In this document: in pieces, positions 1 through 14,400 of the stretch | Layout of the letters: every line of letters starts with the position of its first letter | How positions within the stretch are numbered: position 1 is the stretch's first letter | Assembly (NCBI GenBank): GCA_002784045.1 | Contig: PFJX01000098.1 | Location: forward strand, 1-45,469 | Reading direction: 5' to 3' | DNA from: Hydrogenophilales bacterium CG_4_10_14_3_um_filter_63_21 | GTDB lineage: Bacteria; Pseudomonadota; Gammaproteobacteria; Burkholderiales; Thiobacillaceae | DNA length: 45,469 bases | Translations under genes and position numbers: made by a program | The notes under the pieces: generated by a model | The model's database searches: none | What the model saw: only the letters and a program-made list of their open reading frames with translations | Told to the model about the DNA's origin: nothing

Positions 1-25
1 TCCACAAGCCCCACAGGCGCCAGCC

Positions 26-54
26 GTTTTGATTCGAAATTCGAAGGTCAAAAC
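26..54. repeat. Inverted repeat GTTTTGA / TCAAAAC with inner TTCGAA pair
   Basis: GTTTTGA (26-32) and TCAAAAC (48-54) are perfect inverted arms, and between them TTCGAA occurs twice (33-38, 40-45), so the whole stretch is strongly dyadic. It could be an operator or the end of a terminator of a gene to the left of the window. No T-run follows. Its role is unknown. Confidence 0.35.
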
Positions 55-143
55 CGGAAGCTCAGACTCATACCTCTATTGGAATTGACTCCCGCTGGCG
101 GAATTTCTTTCACATGCATGGCTGTTTGCTGGCTGCGGGAGAT

Positions 144-172
144 ATGACAGCCGCGTCCCGCCTCCCTACAAT
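144..172 (+). promoter_or_regulatory. Sigma70-like promoter for nadC-nudix
   Basis: ATGACA (144-149, one mismatch to TTGACA) and TACAAT (167-172, one mismatch to TATAAT) are separated by exactly 17 bp. A transcript would start near 179 and carry a leader of about 93 nt before nadC at 272. The leader contains a small hairpin, CCGCC/GGCGG (202-214), followed by a T-rich stretch, so partial attenuation is conceivable but not shown. Bases 1-271 otherwise contain no gene that I can support. Confidence 0.55.
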
Positions 173-271
173 CCAACTGGCCAGCAACCGGGCAAGGCGA
201 CCCGCCTCGGGCGGCGGTGTTGTTTTGGCGCGATTTTCGGCTACGCGCCGTTCACTTCACTCACCTACACC

Positions 272-1108
272 ATGATCCCCTCCCTGCAACACGCCATCGC
301 CGCCAACGTCCGCGCCGCGCTCGAAGAAGATGTGGGCACGGGGGATCTCACCGCCCGCCTCATCCCCGCCGCGGATCAGGCCAAGGCCCGTGTCATCACC
401 CGCGAGGATGGCGTGCTGTGCGGAATGGCCTGGTTCGAGGCCTGTTTCGCGGCGCTCGATCCCGCGATTCGTATCACCTGGCAAGCACGCGATGGCGAGC
501 GCATCGTGGCTGGACAAACCCTGTGCGAAATCGTCGGCCCGGCGCGGGCGCTGCTGACCGCCGAACGCCCCGCATTGAACTTTCTGCAAACCCTGTCCGG
601 CGTGGCGAGCGAGACGCGGCGCTATGTCGATGCCATCGCCGGCACCCACGCGCGCATCTACGACACCCGCAAGACCCTGCCCGGTCTGCGCCTGGCGCTG
701 AAATACGCGGTGAAGTGCGGCGGCGGCGAGAACCAGCGCATCGGCTTGTATGACGGAATATTGATCAAGGAAAACCACATCGCGGCGGCGGGGGGAGTGC
801 GGGCCGCGCTGGTGGCGGCGTTCGCGCTGGCTTCCGGCAAAGTCAGCGTGCAGATCGAGGTGGAATCCCTGGCACAACTGGACGCGGCCCTGGCCGCTGG
901 CGCAACCTTGATCCTGCTCGACAATTTCGACCTGGCCGGGATGCGTACCGCCGTTCAGCAAACCGCCGGGCGGGCGCAACTTGAAGCCTCCGGCGGCATC
1001 GTGCTGAAAAACGTGCGCGCCATCGCCGAAACCGGGGTGGAGCGCATTTCCATCGGCGGCCTCACCAAAAACCTGCGCGCCATCGACCTCTCCATGCGCT
1101 TTCTATGA
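272..1108 (+). CDS. nadC: Nicotinate-nucleotide pyrophosphorylase (carboxylating), NadC
   Basis: The 278-residue protein is the quinolinate phosphoribosyltransferase of de novo NAD synthesis, converting quinolinate and PRPP to nicotinate mononucleotide, CO2 and pyrophosphate in the cytoplasm. Family signatures are clear: EDVGTGDLTA near residue 20, ERPALNFLQTLSG near 100, DTRKTLPGLR near 130, the glycine-rich CGGGENQR stretch, GILIKENH near 160, and the C-terminal SGGI and ISIGGLTK phosphate-binding turns. Length is normal for NadC. The ATG at 272 has no obvious Shine-Dalgarno sequence. The stop overlaps the next gene's start as ATGA, so the Nudix gene is almost certainly translated from the same mRNA. 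nadA and nadB are not in the window. Confidence 0.96.
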   Translation: MIPSLQHAIAANVRAALEEDVGTGDLTARLIPAADQAKARVITREDGVLCGMAWFEACFAALDPAIRITWQARDGERIVAGQTLCEIVGPARALLTAERPALNFLQTLSGVASETRRYVDAIAGTHARIYDTRKTLPGLRLALKYAVKCGGGENQRIGLYDGILIKENHIAAAGGVRAALVAAFALASGKVSVQIEVESLAQLDAALAAGATLILLDNFDLAGMRTAVQQTAGRAQLEASGGIVLKNVRAIAETGVERISIGGLTKNLRAIDLSMRFL

Positions 1109-1659
1109 ACCTGCCCTCCATGAAATTCTGCTCCCAGTGCGGTGCCGCGTTGCGTATCGAAATCCCCGCCGGCGACAACCGCCCGCGCCATGTCTGCCCA
1201 AGTTGCGGCGCCATCCACTACCAGAACCCGAAGCTGGTGGTGGGCTGCATTCCGGAATGGGAAGACAAGATTCTTTTATGTCGGCGCGCCATCGAGCCCA
1301 GACACGGCCTATGGACCCTGCCCGCCGGCTTCATGGAAAACGGCGAGACCACGGCGGAGGGCGCCGCGCGCGAGACCCTGGAAGAGGCCGGCGCGCGGGT
1401 AGATATGCTCGCCCTGTATTCCATGATCAGCCTGCCGGACATCAATCAGGTCTACCTGGTGTTCCGCGCCAGGTTGCTGCATCTGGATTTCGAACACGGC
1501 GAGGAAAGCTTGGAAGCGCGGCTATTCAGCGAATCCGAAATTCCCTGGGCAGAGATGGCCTTCCGCACCATCCAGCACACGCTGGAACGCTATTACGCCG
1601 ACCGCAAAGCGGGGGTTTATGGCTTCCACGAGGGGCAGATTTTTCACAAGCCCAGATAG
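1105..1659 (+). CDS. Nudix hydrolase with N-terminal zinc ribbon
   Basis: The 184-residue protein begins with a zinc ribbon (Cys9, Cys12, Cys31, Cys34) and then carries a Nudix box around residues 76-98: G, five residues, E, seven residues, RE, then EE and G, matching GX5EX7REUXEEXGU except that Thr sits at the first hydrophobic position. This zinc-ribbon/Nudix architecture resembles NADH pyrophosphatase-like and ADP-ribose hydrolases. Overlap with nadC by ATGA supports a role in nicotinamide nucleotide turnover, but the substrate is inference. The internal Met6 is an alternative start just before the zinc ribbon. Confidence 0.88.
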   Translation: MNLPSMKFCSQCGAALRIEIPAGDNRPRHVCPSCGAIHYQNPKLVVGCIPEWEDKILLCRRAIEPRHGLWTLPAGFMENGETTAEGAARETLEEAGARVDMLALYSMISLPDINQVYLVFRARLLHLDFEHGEESLEARLFSESEIPWAEMAFRTIQHTLERYYADRKAGVYGFHEGQIFHKPR

Positions 1660-1684
1660 CGGGCTGCGGCTCCGTTAACAGTTT

Positions 1685-2863
1685 TTAATACTGCAAGGTC
1701 GCCTCGGTTTCCATGACCGGCCGCGAGAACTGATCCACCCGCAAATCCACGGCAAAGCGCACATCGGCCGCCTTGAGCGCCTTGATGACCACACGCCATG
1801 TCGCTTCTTCCTTCGGGTTCAGGCGGGGCAGCGGCTCTGCCGTGATCCTCGCATCGGCCACTGCCATCGCGGTCATGCCGCTGCTGGACAGATAAGCCTG
1901 GCTGTCTTCCAGCACGCCCGCAATCCTGATGTTGCTGAGCGGCTCCGACCCCTGATTGAGCACCCGGATGGTGTAGACCACCTCTTTGCCGACGAGAACG
2001 GGGTCAGCCAGATCGACCACTTCCAGCAAGACGGCCGGGATGCCATAGATGCGGGTCGTGCATTGGCTTTGTACCTCGGCGGCGCGCTCCCCGACGGCCA
2101 CACTCGCGAATGACAAAGTGCCGGGTTCTGCCGCGACGAAAGTGGCGCACAGCGCCTGGCTGCCGCCGGGTGCCAGATCCGACACGCTCCAGGTAATGCG
2201 ATCGGCGGCCACTTCCGCCGTCCCCGTCGTGCTCACCAGCGAGGCGCCGGCGGGAATAGGCAAGGACAGCGTGGCCTTGGCCGCCGTGGCATTGCCACTA
2301 TTGCGAAGGTGATGGCACAGCGAAACAGACCGCGGCAAGGGCTGCTCCGCGGGCGCCTCGCAGGCCAGCGACAAAATGGGGGCGGGACGCGGCAAAACTT
2401 CTTCAACCCAAAAGTTGCTACAGGGCTTGGGGGTGACGACTCGGTAACGCCGCCCTTTCGAATCGAAGGTGAATTCATAGGCCGCGATCGGCTTGGCCCC
2501 GGCCCAACGTACCTGCCGCAGGAGCACCGGCCGCCCCTGCAAGCGCGTGGACATGGACGGAAGCAGCGTACCCGGGGGGATAAACAACTCGTGGATCGTG
2601 GCTTTAGCCACCGCGTCGCGGAAATCCTGGAGGTCTCCCAGGTAATCGCTCTGCCGCAAAATCATTGCGACATCTGCCCGCAATGCCTCTGAAAGCAGCA
2701 TCCGGCGCAGGTCATCCGGCGTCTTCAGGGGCGCGGCGAAGCGTGTCGCCGGATTACCCAGATGGGTGGCGCGATGCTCGCGGGCAAGCGCCGGGCTGTT
2801 CGCCCATGCCCAGAGCGAGCAAAGCAACAGCAAAAAAGAGACAAAGTGACGGCTCATCTTCAT
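1685..2863 (-). CDS. Secreted DUF11-type repeat protein, function unknown
   Basis: The 392-residue product starts with a signal peptide (MKMSRHF, then a hydrophobic core LLLLCSLWAWA, cleavage likely after NSPALA). The middle and C-terminal parts contain two or more DUF11-like beta-sandwich modules, recognisable from 'LCHHLRNSGNATA' and 'VVYTIRVLNQGSEPLSNI', the phrasing typical of conserved repeat domain proteins. Scattered cysteines (around CSNFW, ACEAP, LCHH and QCTT) could form disulfides in the periplasm or outside the cell. It lies 66 bp downstream of galU on the same strand and converges with the Nudix gene. No enzymatic motif is visible; a cell-envelope or adhesion role is only a guess. 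Confidence 0.75.
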   Translation of the reverse strand: MKMSRHFVSFLLLLCSLWAWANSPALAREHRATHLGNPATRFAAPLKTPDDLRRMLLSEALRADVAMILRQSDYLGDLQDFRDAVAKATIHELFIPPGTLLPSMSTRLQGRPVLLRQVRWAGAKPIAAYEFTFDSKGRRYRVVTPKPCSNFWVEEVLPRPAPILSLACEAPAEQPLPRSVSLCHHLRNSGNATAAKATLSLPIPAGASLVSTTGTAEVAADRITWSVSDLAPGGSQALCATFVAAEPGTLSFASVAVGERAAEVQSQCTTRIYGIPAVLLEVVDLADPVLVGKEVVYTIRVLNQGSEPLSNIRIAGVLEDSQAYLSSSGMTAMAVADARITAEPLPRLNPKEEATWRVVIKALKAADVRFAVDLRVDQFSRPVMETEATLQY

Positions 2864-2911
2864 CTCGCAGCATGATTGGCAAAAATCATGAGCGGGTAGC
2901 CTCCATGCAGC

Positions 2912-2928
2912 GCCGGCTGGCAGCCGGC
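2912..2928 (-). terminator. GC-rich hairpin directly after galU
   Basis: GCCGGCT and AGCCGGC (7-bp perfect stem, GGC loop on the + strand) begin one base after the galU stop codon. There is no T-tract, so it is either a factor-dependent terminator, an mRNA-stabilising hairpin, or a REP-like palindrome. It separates galU from the DUF11 gene. Confidence 0.4.
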
Positions 2929-2929
2929 T

Positions 2930-5844
<2,915 letters not shown>

Positions 5845-5858
5845 TCACTCCTCTCCGA

Positions 5859-7211
5859 TCACGCAAACAGCCTGAGCGCGCGCTCGCCACCGGCCGGAAT
5901 GCCACGTTTTTCCATGCGTGCATAGAACTCCACCAGGCGGGCGCGATCACGGCTCAGACTATCGTTGCTGACGGCCCTGCCGTTGTCGTCCACCAGGCGG
6001 CCGGACAAACGATCGGCCAGGCTGAAGCCGAACTCGGTCATGCGGTCGAACACGTTGGCCCCATCCGCCACTCGCGGCACGTCGAACAACAGGGTCACCC
6101 CCTGCGTAGTGACGCCGCGCCCATCCAGCGGGAAGGGGGTCTCTTCCTGGTTGGCCAGGGAGAACAGGCTGTACCCCCCCGCGTCGCGCGCGTGGTAGAC
6201 GCCATCGCGCTCCAGGGTGAGACCGGCGGCGCTGGCCTGGGTGTGGATGGCTTCACTGGTGAAAGGGTGGGTGTCGGCGGCAACCACGTTCACGCCCATC
6301 AGGACATCGACATCCATGCAGAACAGGTCGAGTTCGCGTGCCCGCGCCAGGGCTTCTTCCTTGTCCGGGCAGAACACCGCACCCCCGCTATCGGCGGCGA
6401 AGGTATAGAGCGTGCGGCAGAAGGTGTCGAGTTGGTCCTGGGCCACGGCACCGCCACGGTCCGCCAGTTGCAGCCCCAGTTCCATCTGGCTGTAGGCATT
6501 GCGCGGGTTGCCGGTAAGCACTTCCCAGACAGCGTCGGCACGCAGGCCGAATGCCCGCACCGGTTTGCCGATCCGGCGCAGGCTGCCCAACAGTCCGGCG
6601 TAGGAGGTGAACGCCGGGGAGGCAAACTTGAGGCGGGCGATAAACTCGGTCTCACCATCCAGGCCACTGGCCACCTGGGCCAGCGCGGTGGGGATGGGGA
6701 AGTCAGCGGTGAGCGGCGGCAGGGTGCCGAATTCATCCTCGGGCGGCGCTGCTTCCAGCACCGGCTTCACGACTTCGGGGGCACGCGGTGATTCGAGCTT
6801 CGCCGCGCGCGCTTCCGGGGAAGGCTGCGTCGGCCGTGGCGGCAGATCGCCCAGAGGCGCGGGGAGCGATGCTTCCTCGCCACGGTGTTTCGGCTTTGGC
6901 TCAAAGGAATCGGGGAAGGAGAAATCCACATCCCGGTGTCCCATCAGCAAGGGCGCATCCGCATCTTCGACGGCCTGTCGGGCCTCCGGCGAGGAGGCTT
7001 CCTGGCCCGTCAACTGAATGCGGGTTTCGCCCTGGCGGCGGCTGGGGTCGGTGCGAACGGCCTCGCCCAGCATGATGTCATCGCGTTTGTGCGAGAACAG
7101 GCGATCCGCCTCTTTGCGGAAGCGCCGTTCCTGCACCAGGTTGTAGATGACGATGGCGGCAATCATGCCGACGCCGACGATGGCCAATACGATCTGGAGC
7201 GTAGTCATCAT
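5859..7211 (-). CDS. zipA: Cell division protein ZipA-like, FtsZ-binding
   Basis: The 450-residue protein has an N-terminal membrane anchor (about residues 5-26, ending VIYNLVQERR), a basic juxtamembrane segment, a long proline- and acid-rich linker to about residue 200, and a C-terminal globular domain that matches the ZipA FtsZ-binding fold in pattern (VRAFGLR, VMGVNVVAADTHPFT-like strands, GVTLLFDVPRVADG). ZipA tethers FtsZ to the inner membrane at mid-cell. It precedes ligA by 17 bp, as expected, and overlaps ftsB by ATGA. Sequence conservation in this family is low in betaproteobacteria, so the name rests on architecture and context. Confidence 0.82.
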   Translation of the reverse strand: MMTTLQIVLAIVGVGMIAAIVIYNLVQERRFRKEADRLFSHKRDDIMLGEAVRTDPSRRQGETRIQLTGQEASSPEARQAVEDADAPLLMGHRDVDFSFPDSFEPKPKHRGEEASLPAPLGDLPPRPTQPSPEARAAKLESPRAPEVVKPVLEAAPPEDEFGTLPPLTADFPIPTALAQVASGLDGETEFIARLKFASPAFTSYAGLLGSLRRIGKPVRAFGLRADAVWEVLTGNPRNAYSQMELGLQLADRGGAVAQDQLDTFCRTLYTFAADSGGAVFCPDKEEALARARELDLFCMDVDVLMGVNVVAADTHPFTSEAIHTQASAAGLTLERDGVYHARDAGGYSLFSLANQEETPFPLDGRGVTTQGVTLLFDVPRVADGANVFDRMTEFGFSLADRLSGRLVDDNGRAVSNDSLSRDRARLVEFYARMEKRGIPAGGERALRLFA

Positions 7212-7543
7212 TTTCTTTTGCTCTCCTCGCGGGGCGGAACACCCCCTTTTCCGCCAGACGGCTTGCCGGCTTCAGTCTCGATTACATGAATGAAAACTTC
7301 GTCGCCGCGCACCATGCCAAGTTCGAAACGGGCGCGGCCTTCCAGGGCATCATAACCGCCATGCAAATCCTGCGCCTCCGCCGCCAGTTGCACATTGCGC
7401 GCCTCCAATGCCAGGTTGGCGGTCTTCTGGGCATTGACCTCCCGCTCCAGTTCCCACACCCGCGGCCAACTCCCCTTGCCCAGCCAGAGCGGGTATTGCA
7501 GCAGCAGGATCAGCACCGCCAGCGCCCAGGACAGCCCACGCAT
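7208..7543 (-). CDS. ftsB: Cell division protein FtsB
   Basis: The 111-residue bitopic membrane protein has a short cytoplasmic start, a transmembrane helix (about residues 5-22, WALAVLILLLQYPLWLG) and a periplasmic coiled coil (residues about 28-60, LEREVNAQKTANLALEARN), then the conserved ARFELGMVRGDEVFIHV segment. FtsB joins FtsL and FtsQ in the divisome and licenses septal peptidoglycan synthesis. It lies one base after eno, as in many Proteobacteria. The last 20 residues are a Gly/Lys-rich tail beyond the usual family end. Confidence 0.92.
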   Translation of the reverse strand: MRGLSWALAVLILLLQYPLWLGKGSWPRVWELEREVNAQKTANLALEARNVQLAAEAQDLHGGYDALEGRARFELGMVRGDEVFIHVIETEAGKPSGGKGGVPPREESKRK

Positions 7544-7544
7544 C

Positions 7545-8870
<1,326 letters not shown>

Positions 8871-9710
8871 TTACACACGGGCCTCGATAAAGCCCTGTTG
8901 CTTCACCAAGGCGTCGATGTCCTTGAGGGTATGCAGCAATTCTTTCATCAAGTGCAGCGGCCAGGCATTGGGGCCGTCGGATAGCGCGCGGGCCGGGTCC
9001 GGATGGGTTTCCGCGAACAGGCCGGCAACCCCGACCGCCACCGCAGCCCGCGCCAGCACCGGCACAAACTCGCGCTGGCCGCCGGAACGGTCGCCCTGCC
9101 CACCCGGTTGTTGCACCGAGTGGGTGGCGTCGAAAACCACCGGGCAACCGGTGTCGCGCATGATGGCCAGTCCACGCATATCGGAAATCAGGGTGTTGTA
9201 ACCAAAGGAGACGCCGCGTTCGCAGACCATGATGGTGTCGGCCCCACCGTTGGCATCCTTCGCCTTGGCGACCACATTCTTCATGTCGCCGGGTGCGAGG
9301 AACTGGCCTTTCTTGATATTGACCGGGCGGCCGGAGGCGGCGCAGGCCTGGATGAAATCGGTCTGCCGACAGAGGAAAGCCGGGGTTTGCAGGACATCCA
9401 CCACCGCCGCCACCGGCGCGATTTCCGCTTCGGTGTGAATGTCGGTGATGACTGGCAGGCCCAGTTGCCGCTTGACTTCGGACAGGATGCGCAAGCCTTC
9501 GTCCATCCCCAGCCCCCGGAACGACTTGCCGGAGGAGCGGTTGGCCTTGTCGAAGGACGATTTGTAAATGAAGTTGATGCCGACCTCGGCGCAGATTTCC
9601 TTCAGTCTGCCCGCGGTATCCAGCGCCATCTGTTCCGACTCGATCACGCAGGGACCCGCGATCAGGAACAATGGGTGGTCGAGTCCGACTTCGAAGCCGC
9701 AGAGTTTCAT
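8871..9710 (-). CDS. kdsA: 3-deoxy-8-phosphooctulonate synthase, KdsA
   Basis: The 279-residue enzyme condenses arabinose-5-phosphate with phosphoenolpyruvate to KDO-8-phosphate for LPS inner core. Motifs are typical: [10 protein letters not shown] near residue 15, [11 protein letters not shown] near 55, [55 protein letters not shown] and the C-terminal [15 protein letters not shown]. The ATG at 9710 is chosen because an AGGAGG sequence lies 9 nt upstream, inside the last codons of pyrG; the open frame continues upstream only because it runs across pyrG. The gene is 4 bp after the pyrG stop. Confidence 0.97.
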   Translation of the reverse strand: MKLCGFEVGLDHPLFLIAGPCVIESEQMALDTAGRLKEICAEVGINFIYKSSFDKANRSSGKSFRGLGMDEGLRILSEVKRQLGLPVITDIHTEAEIAPVAAVVDVLQTPAFLCRQTDFIQACAASGRPVNIKKGQFLAPGDMKNVVAKAKDANGGADTIMVCERGVSFGYNTLISDMRGLAIMRDTGCPVVFDATHSVQQPGGQGDRSGGQREFVPVLARAAVAVGVAGLFAETHPDPARALSDGPNAWPLHLMKELLHTLKDIDALVKQQGFIEARV

Positions 9711-9714
9711 GGGT

Positions 9715-11454
<1,740 letters not shown>

Positions 11455-11471
11455 TTAGAGCCACACCGCTT

Positions 11472-14400
11472 CTACCGCCCGATCTCGAACACCCCGTTCG
11501 GCACCTCGCCGTACAACTCCGGCGCGTACATCGCCTCCACCCGAGTCGGCGGCAGGTTGTAAACACCATCGTTGTTCAGGCGCAGCGTGTATTCCGCCGT
11601 GTGCCGGCCGCGCGGCAGCCATTCGTAGTAGGCGCGGTAGTGGTCGAACAGGCGTTCCTGCCAAGTGGGCCAGGCCGTTCCACCGAGGTTGCCACCCTCG
11701 TTTTGTGTCAATACCGAAGAGCCACGTTTGCCGCTACTGGTAAGAATGCTGGCGCCGGCGGGAACCGGGTCTTCCACCACCACCCAGCCCATGTCGTCGC
11801 GCGCGTCGATGGATAGGCGCACACGCAGGACATCGCCCCGGCTCCATTTGCCGGGGGTTTTCTGGTCGATCGCCAGCAGTTCGCGGCTGACGCGGTAGCC
11901 GCGTGATACCGGCTCACGCAGCGGCACGGCGGCCAGGGTGGTGACGCTGACATAGGGCTCGCCCTGGCCTTCATGCTTGATGTGCAGGGTGGTGGTGGGG
12001 GTGGCAAGGCCAGCGGCCAGCGGCAGGAAGGCGGTGGCGCCCTTGGGGAAGGCAGTCCAGTCGATCAGGCGACCTTCCTTGCCCAGGACCACGGTGCTTT
12101 TTCCCGCCGGTTTCACCGCCTCGAAGCGCTGCTGGTAGCGTTCCAGCGCCAGCGTGCCCCAGGCGTTGGCGGTAGTGGTATTCCAGCGCCCCTCCTGTTG
12201 CCGCGCCAGCACGCCGGCGGCGAGTTTGGGCAGGCGTTCCTTCCAGGCCGGCTCATCAACCAGCGCAAGCAGCGCGCGCAGGGCGTTGCTGTCGGCGGAA
12301 GCCAGCATCCACCAGAGGCCATCGCGCGCTTCGCTGTTGAAGTTGAGGCGGCGGCCGCTGTAAGTAAAGCGGCTCTCCAGGGCGGCGTGGGCCTCTTTCA
12401 GCCACTCATCACGACGCGCCAGGCCGGGAACGCGCTTGAGAACGCCAATCCAGTCGATCACCGCTGAACTGGCCCAGAGCCGGGGTTCCGGCTTGATGGT
12501 TGAAATCAGCGCCGGGGTGGCGCGACCGGCACGCGACAGGGCTTCCAGGGCGGCGAGACGCTGCACCGGGCCGGCGTTCAGAACTTCCCAAACACCCCGC
12601 CGCGTCCCCAGCTTGCCGGCAACGAAATCCGCGAGGGCGTTTTCCATGCGCGTCTTGCTGTCCAGCGGCAGATTCCAGCCGGCTTCATGGGCGATGGACA
12701 GCACATAAGCGGTGAGCGCCACACTGCCCTCCTTACCGATTTGTCCATTCTCGGGGAAGAAGTTGAGCAAGCCATTCCCGGCCTGATAAGTGGGCAGGTT
12801 GGCCAGCAGCGCCTGCCAGGCGAGGGGGTCGCGGGTGGCGATGGCTTTCGAGGCCTTCTGTTCCAGGCAGGCATAAGGGTAGCCGCGCATGTAGGTGCGC
12901 AGTTGGGTCTGGCCGTCAAGCAGGCTGGCGGCCAGGGTGGCGCGCAGTTCACCGCTGCCGGGGAGCGCCTCGGCGGGGGCGGCGACCGGCAATTCGAGTT
13001 TGTTGACCACCAGCTTGTTTTCCAGGCGATACAGGGTGGAGGACTGCACATGCACCGGCACGGCATCGCGCACCGCCTGCTTCGCCTTGAGGGCATCGCG
13101 GCCCTGGCCGCCGACTTCAACGGCGGTGAACGTCCACTCCAGCGTGGCCACCTGGTCGGGGGCGACGAAGTTCCAACCGATCTCCCGGCTTTCCCCGGCG
13201 GCGAGGCGCACGGTTTGCGCCGGCAAGGGCTTCAAACCGACGGCTGCACCGCTCACCTCGACCTGCATCCAGCGCTCGCTGCCGTTGCGCACCGTGACAT
13301 GGGCTTGCAGACGATCCCCCTCGCGCAGCACCGGTGGCAGGCCGGAAATGAGCTGCAAATCCTGGCTGGCGCGGATGCCGGTCTTGCCGCTGCCGAAGCG
13401 GGTTTCCGAGGCGGCGACGGCGACGATGCGGAATGACGTCAGGCTGTCGTTCAGCGGCACCTCCACGCTGGCTTCGCCATTCGCATCCAGCACCACGCTG
13501 TCCCGCCAGAACAGCAGGGTGTCGAACAGTTCGCGGGTCGGCAGTTTGCCGCCGCCACCGCCCACCGGCAGGGCCTTCTTGCCGTAGTGGCGTTTGCCGG
13601 TGACCTGCATCTGGGCGGTGAAGGTGTGCACGGCATAACCGCGCTCGGCCATCATCGCCTCCAGCAGTTTCCAGCTTTCGTTGGGGGCGAGTTCCAGCAG
13701 GCCCTCATCGACGGCGACCAGCGTTACCTCGGTGCCGGCCGGCGGCGCCTTGCCTTCCGGCGTACGCACCTTGACCCGCACCTTGGCCTTTTCGCGGATC
13801 TGATAACTGGCGCGGTCGGCCTGAACCTCCACATGCAACTGGTGCGCCTGCTGCCCGACCGCGATGCCGGCGATGCCGAGTTTGAACGCAGGGCGGCCGA
13901 GATCGACCAGGGCGGTGGGTTTGATGTCGTCATTACGGCCGCGCACCACCAGGGCGGAAACGAAGATATTGGGCGCCCAGCCGGCCTTGACCGGAATATC
14001 CAGCACCGGCGCCTTGCCGGACAGCGTGACCACACGCGCATCGAGCACGCCCTCGCGTTCCACGGTGACCAGGGCGGTGGCCAAACGGTAGGGCATGCGC
14101 ACCTGGAAGCGGGCGGTCTGGCCGGGTTCGTAGTGTTTCTTCTCCGGAATCAGGTCGATGCGGTCATGGTTGTCCTGGGCAAACACCCATTCGTCCTTGC
14201 CCGCCACCCAATGGCTGTGCGTGGTTTTGGCAATGCGCCCCTGGGCGTCGCGCGCCGTCGCGGCGATCAGCACCTCGCCACCCTGTTCGGTCTGCGCGCT
14301 GCAACTGAACTGGCCCTTGCCGTCGGTCTTGCCCTCGCAGGTGTCGGGCAACGGGGTTTCCCGGGTTTCGTTGCGATAGCCATAGAAGCCGCCGGCCAGG

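Noticed and set aside
1660-1684. Possible terminator between the Nudix gene and the DUF11 gene (T-run near 1680)
   Set aside because: The stem before the T-run is only about 3 bp.
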